From contig JAFZQY010000056.1 in NCBI GenBank assembly GCA_017620155.1, positions 1 through 34,146 on the forward strand: DNA of 34,146 nucleotides, read 5' to 3'. Every line of letters starts with the position of its first letter. The stretch's first letter is position 1. The notes under the pieces are model-generated. The model saw only the letters and a list, made by a program, of their open reading frames with translations, ran no database searches and was not told where the DNA came from. Of the stretch, positions 16,283 to 25,900 are shown piece after piece. Made by a program: the position numbers and the translations under genes. The DNA comes from Lachnospiraceae bacterium (lineage in GTDB: Bacteria; Bacillota; Clostridia; Lachnospirales; Lachnospiraceae).

Positions 16283-19200
16283 TCAGTTGATTTGATTCTG
16301 AACCTGAACCATACGAGAGTGGTATATTTCCTTTAATTTGCACAATATCAACTTCTTTCTCGATCTCATATGGCTGAATGCATCATCACGACTGTAGTAC
16401 TTATTCACACCTTCATGCTTATCTTCCACTGCAGGCTTGTCGGAGTTGTACTTGCCGATCTTGACCTTAGTTGTAAGCGGTGACTGAATGGCCATATCAG
16501 GCGAAGCACCGAAGGTCTCAACCGTATAAGAGGACTTACCGACCTTACCGACAAGAGGAACTCTGTGAAGCTCGTATTTGCCGAAATAATCGGTAACCAT
16601 ATCCTTCAGAGCGTCCGAATCCGCCATTTTGAGTTTTCCGTCAGCCTTGAGATTGCTTTCTATTTTGAGGAGCTTGTCATGGAGTTGTTTTTCCTTTTCT
16701 GCATCAAGGTCCGCGATCATAACAAGATTGTCCCAGTCAGCCTTCAGATAATCTATGAGTCCCTGAGGATCTCTGGATGCCATTGACGAATACTTGTATT
16801 CATACGTGTCCGCCTTTTGCTTTAAAAATCCTTCCATGAGCACGTTATTGAACAATGAGTTGTCCACACAGGAATTGACCTCACAAACTTCCTCATCATC
16901 GATGTCCATGTTTAAGATGTTCTTGAGGTCTTCCTCGGCAGTATCAGCCTGCTTTTGGATCTCGTCATATGCTTCCCTTACCTCTTCTTCCGTAACCTTC
17001 TGTCCTTCGATCGTAAGATCCTTTATAAGATCATCCTGCAGGATGTCTTCGATCTTTGTGTCTCGTATGACATTTGTCTGTATCTGGAAAATCTCAAATG
17101 AGATATCAGGCGACTGTACAAACGCTCCGACATTGCTCCTTATCAGTTTCAGATAGTTCTGACAATAGTTGAATGCATCGTCCTCTGCCTTGCTAGCCGC
17201 ATTCTTTACCTTCTTTCTGCGGTATTCTTCTTTAAGCATTTGGGTCATGGCGGGCATGAATACCTCCACGATAAAGGTTTCGGCATTGTTTTGCTCTCTC
17301 TGGCTCGTGCCGACCCTCAAAAGATGATCGATGCGCCCGGGCTTAGTATCATGGATCTCGTCGGCAAAATCATATTTTTCCACATCCTTCTTAATCTTGC
17401 CTTTTTTATCAAAGAGCATATACGCCGCGGTCTTGAATACAGCCTTGAAGGTCTTACGAAATTCAACAACCTCTCCCGCAGCCTCCCCGCGCGGTATTGT
17501 AACGTGTTCCGGGAGCGAAGGTTTTATCTCACGCAGGTTATCGTGGCCCTTGACCTTCTTTGCACACAGGAAACCTTTGGATGCAGCCACTATCTCATTA
17601 GCCTCTGCAGTGCTCACATATCTGTGATCGCTTGAGCCGCCGTTTTCTTTAAACTCCTTGGCGCTGATCCTATCGCCTACCGTATTTGATCTGTAGCTGA
17701 GGGCCTCGGCCTCTTCTGAAGCCACCTGTTCACCCCAACTGTCCAGAGCAGCCTGAAGCAGAGGATTCTCTTTGATCCTATCACTATATAATTTGGTCAG
17801 CTGATCCTTGGCAGTGGAATAAAGGAGCAGTGCATTATTATCTCCTGCATATTTATATCGCTTTCTGAGCAGCGGTCCATAATGATCGTCCGTGAGAAGT
17901 GCGCTGGATGCAGCTTTTAAGAATCCCATTGCGAATCCCATACGGGTATCGTCATCCATTCTTTCATCATGGATGGAAGTCATCATCTTATTATAAAGCA
18001 GCCTGGATGATTCATCTGAATCGATCTTACTCTTCATCCGAAGGATCTGTTTCTGCCTTACTGACAGTCCGCTTTCAGGATCAAGCCGGCTATACTCATT
18101 CTTATCCTGTGTATTTTCCTTCTGGGCCTCAATATACTGATCCACCTCATCCTCGATACCAACCACTACAAAGCCATCGCTGTCATGATCCAGGATATCC
18201 TTAATAGACATTGTCGAGCCTTCTTCATCAAGGTCACCACTCTTTATCACTCTCGAAAAAAGACGTGAATGATCTGAGAGCATATCGCGTATGTCACGTA
18301 TTGCCTTATGCCTGTCCAGATTCATCTTCTTACCCCTGAGATAAGAATATGCGCAGTCTTTGGTGGTCTCGTTCAGACGGAACAGGGTCTTTAAGTCGGC
18401 TTTGGTCACATCCATATGATCCGGATCAAGACATATGAACTCCAGAGCGTCAAAGTATGTATTAAACGTCCTTACAAAATCATCATAATCTCTGTGTTTG
18501 CCTTTCCCGGCAGCTCTGAGAGCCCCTCTTAAGGCTTCCATCTTTTTAAGTGCTTCGATACTTTGTCCTTTGACCTCACGATAAGCACCGCCGGCTTCGG
18601 CACGCTTCTGAGACCTGTATGCATCCTCGCAGAATTTCCGGTATTCCTCGCCCTTAAGTCCGTAGCGGATGCCTTTGATTCTCGCCTCACGTCCCCCGCC
18701 TTTTCCCATATCTATGCTTACGTTGCGGATATCAACATCAGCCGCTCCGTTTATTATCACGGGACGGACCAGAGTAATGGGATGATTCTGTCTGGCGGCG
18801 ATCATGGCAGCATAAGCAGAAAGGACCTTACGTTCTTCACTCTTATTCGGTGAACCCTTGTATCCGTATTTGTCGGACACGAATTCCCTGATCGGTCTTC
18901 CGTCAACATACAGGAATTCTACAGTATCCTTTTTGCCGAGCTTATTATAGAATTTGCCTTCATCACCTTCGGGCTTATCATCTATACCGGCCCACTTATT
19001 TATCCGTTCTATGAATAGACGTCCGGTATTGATCATCTGTTCAGAGAATGCTCCTTTTTTCACCACTTTGCCGGCATTTCCGAGTAGCAGACCTGCCTTA
19101 ATCGCGTTCTTATTGAGTATCTGAGGTAATTGTCCGTACCTGTTAAGTCTGGTACTCGTTGCCCTCATGGGAGCCTCAAGTTTCTCCAGGTTCTTGTAGT

Positions 19201-19534
19201 TCTCGAGATCGATCTCCATCTCGTCAGCATCATCAAGATCTTTGAGCAGACCTATCAATTCTTTTCCGCGCTTGTTTACTTCCTCGTTTTTCTCCGTGGA
19301 AATGCCCGATATGAAGCTATCCTTGCTGACATTGTCTTCTTCAGGAGCTTTTTCGCCGTCTTCGTTTTTGATCTTATTGGCGTTCTTCTCCTGCATTAAT
19401 AAATCCGGCGGAGGAGCGTTCACGGTCATGACTTTCTTGAGCAGATCTTCATTTTCGGATTTTTCTACGTGTATTCCGCCCTGATTTATGGCTACGCTTT
19501 TTTTCTGCAGATCGGATATCTGTTTACTGTCCAT
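16283..19534 (-). CDS. Giant effector-like protein, family II (1083 aa)
   Basis: No named family recognised. It is soluble and highly charged, with no signal peptide and no obvious membrane helix. A disordered acidic N-terminus (~1-120) is followed by a conserved region (~150-430) shared with the protein at 31599-34146. Both have 'YAAMIAARQ' / 'YAALIAAKM' followed by a proline-containing strand, then 'FVRTFNTYFDALEF' / 'FVNDFNSYFQAVER', 'SYLRGKKMNLDRHKAIRD' / 'SYIHGKKIKEERHRIAKD' and 'VIKSG' / 'VIEKG'. The C-terminal ~650 residues are different and could be the specific activity region. The start ATG at 19534 has GGAGGAGG upstream. A GNAT gene precedes it by 32 nt under the same repeat-box promoter. 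A variable C-terminus behind a shared N-terminal region is the layout of polymorphic or delivered toxins; that is an inference. Confidence 0.75.
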   Translation of the reverse strand: MDSKQISDLQKKSVAINQGGIHVEKSENEDLLKKVMTVNAPPPDLLMQEKNANKIKNEDGEKAPEEDNVSKDSFISGISTEKNEEVNKRGKELIGLLKDLDDADEMEIDLENYKNLEKLEAPMRATSTRLNRYGQLPQILNKNAIKAGLLLGNAGKVVKKGAFSEQMINTGRLFIERINKWAGIDDKPEGDEGKFYNKLGKKDTVEFLYVDGRPIREFVSDKYGYKGSPNKSEERKVLSAYAAMIAARQNHPITLVRPVIINGAADVDIRNVSIDMGKGGGREARIKGIRYGLKGEEYRKFCEDAYRSQKRAEAGGAYREVKGQSIEALKKMEALRGALRAAGKGKHRDYDDFVRTFNTYFDALEFICLDPDHMDVTKADLKTLFRLNETTKDCAYSYLRGKKMNLDRHKAIRDIRDMLSDHSRLFSRVIKSGDLDEEGSTMSIKDILDHDSDGFVVVGIEDEVDQYIEAQKENTQDKNEYSRLDPESGLSVRQKQILRMKSKIDSDESSRLLYNKMMTSIHDERMDDDTRMGFAMGFLKAASSALLTDDHYGPLLRKRYKYAGDNNALLLYSTAKDQLTKLYSDRIKENPLLQAALDSWGEQVASEEAEALSYRSNTVGDRISAKEFKENGGSSDHRYVSTAEANEIVAASKGFLCAKKVKGHDNLREIKPSLPEHVTIPRGEAAGEVVEFRKTFKAVFKTAAYMLFDKKGKIKKDVEKYDFADEIHDTKPGRIDHLLRVGTSQREQNNAETFIVEVFMPAMTQMLKEEYRRKKVKNAASKAEDDAFNYCQNYLKLIRSNVGAFVQSPDISFEIFQIQTNVIRDTKIEDILQDDLIKDLTIEGQKVTEEEVREAYDEIQKQADTAEEDLKNILNMDIDDEEVCEVNSCVDNSLFNNVLMEGFLKQKADTYEYKYSSMASRDPQGLIDYLKADWDNLVMIADLDAEKEKQLHDKLLKIESNLKADGKLKMADSDALKDMVTDYFGKYELHRVPLVGKVGKSSYTVETFGASPDMAIQSPLTTKVKIGKYNSDKPAVEDKHEGVNKYYSRDDAFSHMRSRKKLILCKLKEIYHSRMVQVQNQIN

Positions 19535-19566
19535 AATGCCTCCTCCATCTTTCGGCGTTTTTTCTC

Positions 19567-20382
19567 TTACAGCAGATACGCGTGCTGTATGTCTCTTACT
19601 CCGTCTATGTTTTCAAAAAAGTATGCATATCTGTCATCGGGAACCGGGATCCTGATTCCGAAGTCCGCTTCGGATTCCGAGGCAAGATTCCCGATTAGTT
19701 CTTCCATGAATGCGGTTAAATATTCTTCGGAAAGCTCACCCGATAAATGGATCGTCAGATCCTCCGGATGCTTTTTGGTATGGCCCGCGATCATGAATCC
19801 CTCTATAATCCCGAGATCCGTGATGACTGATGATAAATCCTTATCCGGCTTAAGGGATGTAAGCGATCCTCCTCTGACCCCGGTCGCATTCATGCGGATA
19901 AGCTGCTTAAGCATGTTCATCTCATCAGACTTAAGCTTTGAAGTTTTTTTCACCTCGACACCCGGAACGACCGAATTGCCGAATCCGTAATCCCTATATG
20001 CGCTCAGTCTGCCGTAGTAGAGTTCCTCGCCCCCACGATCCTCCGGTATGCCCAGCGCATCCATGAAAGGACCTATAGTGTCCGACTCGCCCTCGCCCTC
20101 AATGTATGAGAGTACCGCCGGAGGAAAATCCAGATCCTCCAGTATCATCGCGAGTGTCTCGATCAGCAGCGTTCCGCCGCCGCGTCGTCGGTATTCCGGA
20201 GCCACATACAGCGACATGACGCTGAAGATGTCGCCTTCCTCTACCAGACCTGCCAGGGCTCCGACGGGCTTATTATCCTCGATAAGGCCTATGGCAGTCA
20301 CGGGGACTCCGTTTGCAAGTGCAGCATTCACACCCGCAGTCAATAAGTTTTTGAATTTGTCCCGGACTTCCGGGGAAATCAT
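19567..20382 (-). CDS. GNAT family N-acetyltransferase-like protein (271 aa)
   Basis: The first half has the GNAT signature: strand 'IFSVMSLYVAPEY' then acetyl-CoA loop R65-R67 and G68-G70 (RRRGGG) and helix 'LLIETLAMIL'. The second half is divergent. The frame opens at 20448, but its first 22 codons contain the repeat box and -10 region, so that start would lie upstream of transcription. The ATG at 20382 (MISPEVRDKF) has GGAAG 5 nt upstream and gives 271 aa, matching the 274- and 270-aa GNATs elsewhere in the window. Predicted leader length is only about 14 nt. First gene of the operon that continues into the 1083-aa giant. Substrate unknown; context suggests modification linked to the giant proteins. 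Confidence 0.82.
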   Translation of the reverse strand: MISPEVRDKFKNLLTAGVNAALANGVPVTAIGLIEDNKPVGALAGLVEEGDIFSVMSLYVAPEYRRRGGGTLLIETLAMILEDLDFPPAVLSYIEGEGESDTIGPFMDALGIPEDRGGEELYYGRLSAYRDYGFGNSVVPGVEVKKTSKLKSDEMNMLKQLIRMNATGVRGGSLTSLKPDKDLSSVITDLGIIEGFMIAGHTKKHPEDLTIHLSGELSEEYLTAFMEELIGNLASESEADFGIRIPVPDDRYAYFFENIDGVRDIQHAYLL

Positions 20383-20402
20383 TTTCACTTCCATACTTCT
20401 GT

Positions 20403-20437
20403 TATCTAACCATACCTTGTCCAACATATGTCCAACA
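20403..20437 (-). promoter_or_regulatory. Repeat-box promoter 2 (tandem TGTTGGACA)
   Basis: On the minus strand, TGTTGGACA at 20437-20429 and again at 20426-20418, 11-bp period. Nine bases later is TAGATA (20408-20403), a weak -10 candidate at the same distance as the TATAAT of promoter 3. No good -35. It drives the GNAT at 19567-20382 and decides that gene's start. Confidence 0.68.
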
Positions 20438-20444
20438 AAAAATA

Positions 20445-20648
20445 TCACATATCTTCAAGTTTAGACGTCATGTACCCTTCGGTCAGATCGACCCATGAGT
20501 AAGAACTCATATACTCGCCGCGATACGAATTGATCGCGTCCACATCACCCTCCATGAAGCGGTAAAAATCGCACTCAAAGGTTTCCGGAACGACGCGCAT
20601 GGATCCGCGCTGTATATCAAGTATTCCGGCTATGTCGTACTGCGTCAC
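20445..20648 (-). pseudogene. C-terminal remnant of a SARP-like response regulator
   Basis: A 67-codon frame from a GTG. It aligns without gaps to the last ~66 residues of the SARP-like regulator at 11784-12590: about 30 identical positions by eye, including 'CD.YRF..GD.DA', 'YRGEYM' and 'YSW'. The receiver domain and the recognition part of the winged helix are absent. No ribosome site is seen. Its end lies 8 bp before repeat-box promoter 2, and its beginning abuts the promoter of the plus-strand TA-like cassette. It is best read as what is left of a second regulator gene after deletion or insertion, not as a functional gene. Confidence 0.75.
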
Positions 20649-20665
20649 TTTTCCGCTAAATCTTA

Positions 20666-20694
20666 TTGTATCATGTAAGGCTGTAATTTATAAT
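20666..20694 (+). promoter_or_regulatory. Promoter of the TA-like cassette
   Basis: TTGTAT (20666-20671), 17-bp spacer, TATAAT (20689-20694), about 42 bp before the antitoxin-like gene. It has good sigma-A form, unlike the repeat-box promoters. Confidence 0.7.
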
Positions 20695-20708
20695 GGGATA
20701 CATAAAAG

Positions 20709-20727
20709 CGTACGGATTTGCGTACCG
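20709..20727 (+). promoter_or_regulatory. Candidate autoregulatory operator in the TA leader
   Basis: CGTACGGATTTGCGTACCG contains GTACG and CGTAC as inverted arms (20710-20714 and 20721-20725) and GCGTAC as a direct repeat. It lies just after the predicted transcription start and ends at the ribosome site. Phd/YefM-type antitoxins commonly bind such palindromes at their own promoter; no binding is shown here. Confidence 0.4.
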
Positions 20728-20736
20728 GAGGTTGAA

Positions 20737-21294
20737 ATGATAGCAAAACAGATAGAAATCAGAGACAACATAAAAAAATACTTTGACATAGCATATGAAG
20801 GCGAAGCCGTCATTGTTCCCAGAGTTCACAACAGAAATGTTGTCATAATATCCGAAGATGAATACAGCAGGTTAAATCAGGCATCCCGGGTTAATTCTTA
20901 TGCGAGATCCCTTGCAGAGATTTCCTCAGCGCGAATAAGCGACAATGCCCCTTCAACCAGCGTCAGAAACGATAACCTTGAGAAACTGAAGTCCATAAGC
21001 AGATTACAACAGGGATGGAACGGAAATGACGCTCCGCCCTTCCCTGACTCTCTTATATGCAAAGTTCGTGATCTTATAGACAGGTTGTCCATACAACCGG
21101 AGATCTTTCCTACGGCTCTTTGCAGTATTCAATTAGAGTTTGATAATTCCAGACGCGACCACATGGAGATAGAGATCGATGAGTCAGATACTGCGGAAGT
21201 ATTTGTATCTCAGTATAACGGAGAAGAGTTTTTTGAGACTGTTCCGGCCACATATGAATCTCTTAATTCAAGAATAGGTGCATTCTATGGATAA
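20737..21294 (+). CDS. Phd/YefM-like antitoxin with C-terminal WNGN-type domain (185 aa)
   Basis: The first ~50 residues match the Phd/YefM antitoxin N-terminus, including 'IRDNIKKYFDIAYEG' and 'RNVVIISEDEYSRL', which normally dimerises and binds DNA. From about residue 85 a second domain begins with 'LQQGWNGNDAPPF' and continues to 'IFPTALCSIQLEF' and 'ETVPATYESLNSRIG'; I know this arrangement only as a conserved hypothetical domain. Start: ATG at 20737 with CGGAGG upstream; the frame opens earlier at 20599 but that part overlaps the promoter. It overlaps the next gene by 8 nt. This is one of only two plus-strand genes, inserted between minus-strand operons, so it is probably an acquired module. 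Confidence 0.75.
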   Translation: MIAKQIEIRDNIKKYFDIAYEGEAVIVPRVHNRNVVIISEDEYSRLNQASRVNSYARSLAEISSARISDNAPSTSVRNDNLEKLKSISRLQQGWNGNDAPPFPDSLICKVRDLIDRLSIQPEIFPTALCSIQLEFDNSRRDHMEIEIDESDTAEVFVSQYNGEEFFETVPATYESLNSRIGAFYG

Positions 21295-21655
21295 TTCATT
21301 TAAACCCGAAGAAAAACTATACCGAGCCGTTTATCCTCCTGAAGTAGCAGATATGTTCTGGCGAAAAGACGGAACCATATCATCTGCCGCTTTTGCAGAT
21401 GCAAAAGGTCTTTCGGTAGACAGAGGTGATTTCCGTCCGGATACGGAGGTCATTCATTCAATGCAAAGCAGATTTACAGGAAGGATCATCTCCCTGTACG
21501 TAAAGAATTGCTATGACATCGGAGCTGTTGTACGATACCTGCCATCAGCAGGCAACATATATCACACAGAAATACATGGGAGCGTTTCCACTCCCATGCT
21601 TTCCAAATCACAAAGACTGTTTTTGTCCAAAAAAGCCATTATTATAGCTTGCTGA
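21287..21655 (+). CDS. Putative toxin partner of the Phd-like antitoxin (122 aa)
   Basis: A small protein beginning MDNSFKPEEKLYRAVYPPEV. Visible motifs are 'LYRAV', 'WRKDGTISSAAF', 'GLSVDRG' and 'NIYHTEIHG'. The 'LYRA' start followed by a 'SSAAF' motif is vaguely like RES-type NAD-degrading toxins, but the resemblance is too slight to name it. The ATG at 21287 overlaps the antitoxin-like gene by 8 nt, a normal TA layout. The gene ends 25 nt before the convergent zeta-like gene, with no clear terminator between. Confidence 0.6.
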   Translation: MDNSFKPEEKLYRAVYPPEVADMFWRKDGTISSAAFADAKGLSVDRGDFRPDTEVIHSMQSRFTGRIISLYVKNCYDIGAVVRYLPSAGNIYHTEIHGSVSTPMLSKSQRLFLSKKAIIIAC

Positions 21656-21680
21656 CTGTTTTAGTACCCCACAGTTCAAA

Positions 21681-22988
21681 CTATGCTGCAGGTTTGGCCC
21701 CATCCTTGCGATATTCGAATCCGTAAGGAACGCCCTTGGCATTGATCATCGGAGCCAGTTTCTCATAAACTTCCTTCGGCTTGTATCCGAATGATGTTAC
21801 GACTGCACTGTTGATGATCCTGCCTGTCTCGAGTTCACGCATCAGGTTTCTAGCGACGCTGACATTAGGTTCGCAGTCAACGAACTTGGCAGATACATTG
21901 TATCCTGCTTCCTCAAAAGGCTTGATGTAATCATTCATCAGGCTGTCAAAATCATCTGCCACGATGGGGATGATGACATTGGTCCCCTTCAGACTGCCCT
22001 CGGTGAACTCCTTCATGGCATCATTCATGATCGACATGCTTTCAAAATGTACAGCGTCAGCTGCCGCTCCGTATGTAGCTCTGAATTCGGGGATCAGTTC
22101 CTTGATCTCATCACAGTCAAGTATGAACGCATGCATTGCCTCACTGTCGGGATCGACTACACGTGAAGACTTGCCGGATGCGGACAAACCGAGCACGAGT
22201 TCCATCTCATAACCCTTGTCAAGAGGTCCGTCGTATACATAGTTATGACGGCGCGTTGCGAAATCTATCGATCTGGTCCTTGCGGAACCTGTAGAGAGGA
22301 ATTTGGCGCGGATCTGTTCGCGAAGCGCCTGTCTCTCGGGAGTATCTATGTTGTTGGTATTGCCGTATACGCCCTTATAGTAGGTTGAGAGAGAATCTAT
22401 CTGAGCGGTCACGTTACTGCTCTTAAGAGTCTCCATATCAGGATAGTTGCCTGCTTTGATCTGTGTATAAAGTGCTCTGGCCTCGGATCCTTTGATTATC
22501 AGATCCGCACCTGAAGGCTCCCATGTAACGGGCTCAACGCCTTCGGGAAGCGTAACTCCGGCTTCTGCGGCTTTGGCATCGGTCGCTTTTTTATGCGCGT
22601 TTGCAGCATAGGTGAATCCGATGAAACCGTTCTCATCAGCGAGTGCGGCGTCCTCTGATGTCAGGACTACATATGCGTCCTCACCGTCTTTCTCATAATG
22701 AATGTCGAGAACCAGACCTTTCTTCTGAGCAAGAAGAGTTACCGCTCTTCCTCCTATGCTGACGAACGGTCTCGCATAGACTTCTATGAGTGATATCTCT
22801 TTGTCTCCTATGCGGCTCATCGCGTCAGCCAGTTCGGTATTGAACTGAGCGTAGGATTTCTCCTGGCCCCTGATAACGGCGTTGGCCGCTGCGGCATCTG
22901 CGTTTACGATATTACCCGTAAACACCGCTCCGAATACCATCATCGCTGCCATGATCAGGCCTACGAACCTTTTGTTTATAACTTTCAT
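21681..22988 (-). CDS. Exported zeta-toxin-like P-loop kinase (435 aa)
   Basis: A Sec signal peptide ('FVGLIMAAMMVFGAVFTG', likely cleaved after the Ala-rich 'NADAAAANA') precedes ~200 residues without a recognised domain, then a zeta-toxin-like kinase domain. The Walker A motif is GLSASGKSS (267-275, K273), preceded by the strand 'MELVLGL'. D291 and D293 ('ILDCDEIKELIPEF') occupy the position of the zeta catalytic/substrate Asp, and 'ARNLMRELETGR' supplies candidate arginines. Zeta toxins phosphorylate UDP-GlcNAc and related sugars inside cells; a signal peptide is unusual. No epsilon antitoxin gene is adjacent, which makes sense if the protein leaves the cell. Its ATG overlaps the upstream phosphatase gene by ATGA, so it is translationally coupled to the sensor. 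Function outside the cell is unknown. Confidence 0.78.
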   Translation of the reverse strand: MKVINKRFVGLIMAAMMVFGAVFTGNIVNADAAAANAVIRGQEKSYAQFNTELADAMSRIGDKEISLIEVYARPFVSIGGRAVTLLAQKKGLVLDIHYEKDGEDAYVVLTSEDAALADENGFIGFTYAANAHKKATDAKAAEAGVTLPEGVEPVTWEPSGADLIIKGSEARALYTQIKAGNYPDMETLKSSNVTAQIDSLSTYYKGVYGNTNNIDTPERQALREQIRAKFLSTGSARTRSIDFATRRHNYVYDGPLDKGYEMELVLGLSASGKSSRVVDPDSEAMHAFILDCDEIKELIPEFRATYGAAADAVHFESMSIMNDAMKEFTEGSLKGTNVIIPIVADDFDSLMNDYIKPFEEAGYNVSAKFVDCEPNVSVARNLMRELETGRIINSAVVTSFGYKPKEVYEKLAPMINAKGVPYGFEYRKDGAKPAA

Positions 22989-25900
22989 TGTGCTACCTCC
23001 TGTCCTTTGTATTCAATGCACAACATCGTCAGATCATCAAACTGCTCCGTCTCTCCTTCAAATGCGCCTACAGCGCTTCTGACATTGGCTATGATCCTGT
23101 CGGGAGATGCATCAGGCTCTTCATTTAGCGCCGCTGTCATTCTTTCGGTACCGAAAAGCTCATCCTTATCGTTCGTGGCTTCAGGTACTCCGTCCGTATA
23201 GACAAAGATACTGTCCCCGGGTTCGAGTATGATCTCCGTTTCATTGAATTTAATCCCCTCAAGACCGCCCAGAATAAGACCGTGCTTATCTTTGATCAGT
23301 TCAAAGCAGCCGCCGCGCCTCCTAATGGCGGGATATTCATGCCCCGCATTAGCCATCACGAGCTTTCCGGTCGATATCTCCAGGACGGCCAGCCATACGG
23401 TCACAAACATATCCACCTTATTGTTCAGGCAAAGTGCTTCATTTGTTTTTTCCAGAACTTCCGCAGGACCGAGACCAAGCATTGCAACACTTTTGATTAT
23501 GGTCTGGGATTTCATCATGAACAGTGCGGCCGGAACGCCCTTGCCGCTGACATCGGCGATCACAAAAGCGGCATGATCGGAATCAGTCAGGAAGAAATCA
23601 TAGAAATCTCCGCCCACTTCTTTGGCCGGTTCCATGGTGGCATACAGATCTATCTCGTTTATCCCGGGAAAAGCCGGAAATTCACTCGGAAGCATGCCTG
23701 ACTGGATGGAATATGCAGTGTCTAATTCGTTTCTTATCCTTTCTTTTTCGGCTTCCTCTCTGTTTTTCTTCTCAATCTTCTCAACCTTGTCCGCCACATA
23801 CAGGCCTACGCATAGGAATATGAAAAACAGCAGGACTACCGCAGCCATAATATAGAATGCTATGTATTCGTAAACAGCCTTCTGCTTGATCAGTCGCACC
23901 GACACAGTCTGTTCATTCCTGCTCATCGGATCGCGGATATACATTATGAAATCATAAGTCCCGCCCGGAAGATTGGTATAATCGACCGGATCAAATTCAC
24001 TCCTTGAGGTGGTAACGCTCTTTTTATCAAAACCATCCAGCCTGTAAGATACTACGGGGTCTGTCAGCGAGTAATTATATACATAACCGTATATGGTCAG
24101 CTTCTGAACATCGGAAGCGATAAGGAAATCCCCGTTTTCGTCAGGATAGATCCTCACCCCGTCAGCATCGATGTACGGGACATCCGCTTTTACATCCTCC
24201 CCGCTGCCGAGCGCATCCGCGATATTGACTTTCGCGACGCCTGTGGCTCCGGCTATATACAGATCACCCTCATCTGTCAGTTCACTGTAGGAATTGGCTG
24301 TAGCGATGCAGGGCATACCGTTTGCCATCCCGATGTGCACGGGCTGCAGGTTTTCATTACCGATAAGATCGTCAACCTGAAGAACATGAATACCGTTACT
24401 GCTGAGTATCCATACCTGTCCCTGTCCGTTTTCATACAGATCAAAATTGTTGGAGTACGGGAAAGTGTCGATATTATGAAGTTCATACTCTGAATCAAGA
24501 TACGAGATCGAATTACCGGTTATGACCCACCAGATATCTCTGTCGATATCGTGTTTGATGCGCATGACGGCCTCCGAAGTGAGTCCCTCGTTTCTGCCGA
24601 TATGCCGGATCGTATCATCATTGATGATATATATTCCGCCGCCGTCGGTACCGCACAGGATATCGCCTGCTTTGCCTTCGGTAACATTGAGTATATCCGT
24701 ATTCTCGATGCCTTCCTCCCGGGAATATCCGGCTACAACCTGATCATCTTCTATGACGTTGACGCCGCCTGTGCAGGCCACAAGTATGCGTCCGTCCGAA
24801 CACTCATATATATGTCTGACAGTGTCTGAATACAGACCGTCTTCCATGGTAAAAGCCGTGACAGACTTCCCGTCAAAACGAAGAAGTCCCCATTCTCTCC
24901 ATGTGGAGATCCAGAGTCTGTCCTTACTGTCACGGATAACGGAACGTATGCGGCATCCGTCGAGCATCCTGATCAGATCGTCACATTTCAGATCTTCGCC
25001 TGACACAGTCACCGCGCTCTCGAGCGGAATCCTTTTCCTCACTCCCTCCGGACCTATGACCGTAAGTCCCTTATCACCGGCCACATAGAGTCTTCCCTGA
25101 TACATGCATGTGGAATTAATGACCTGATCGGGGATATCGTATCGTTCGAAGATGTCGGAGAAGATACTGGGAACGATCTTCATTACTCCCTGTCTCGAGG
25201 ATGTAAACCACAGATTCCCCTCATAGTCCGTCATCACATGACCCACGGAATTATTCATGGGAAGATCTCGCAGGCAGTGTAATCCGGTATCGTCTAGCAC
25301 GCCTATGCCATCCCGGGTACATAACCATACTCGGCCGTCAATGTATTCAAATCTTTGAACCTGCGTCAGGGGAGAAATATCTATAGACTCCCCGATCTTA
25401 AGCGAATCGTCCGTAAGCTCCGCTCTGTATACCACCCCGTCCTTTGATGCCACATAAATGGCGCCGCTGTTTGCGGGATAGGGAAAAACAGCATCAACGC
25501 CTCCGATCTCATCTTCTTCGGCGCTGCAATAGTCTTCAAGCACCCCGTCCCTTATCGTAAACAGATCTCCGGGATTGGTAACACAGTATATGAGCCCGCT
25601 TTCGTCTATTCTCAGTTCCTTGACATATGCATCCCCAATCTTCTCATCAACAATAGGTCCGGCATGAAGATCCGGAGTTATCAACGTAATGCCGGCTGTA
25701 GTACCCACATAAATATTGCCGTCCTTATCCTCGACTATGGAACGGACCGAGGATGCCTGTAGTCCTTCATCCTCACCCCAATGGGTAAGCTCACCGCCGG
25801 CCATCATCGCCACGCCGTTATCGTTGGTTCCGATCCAGAGTCTGTCCCTGCTGTCAACACAGAGACACCTTACGCTGGTGATACCCGTAGTGGAATCATA

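Noticed and set aside
20383-20448. N-terminal extension of the GNAT to 20448
   Set aside because: The extension covers the repeat box and the -10 region, and the ATG at 20382 has its own ribosome site and gives the length of the paralogues.
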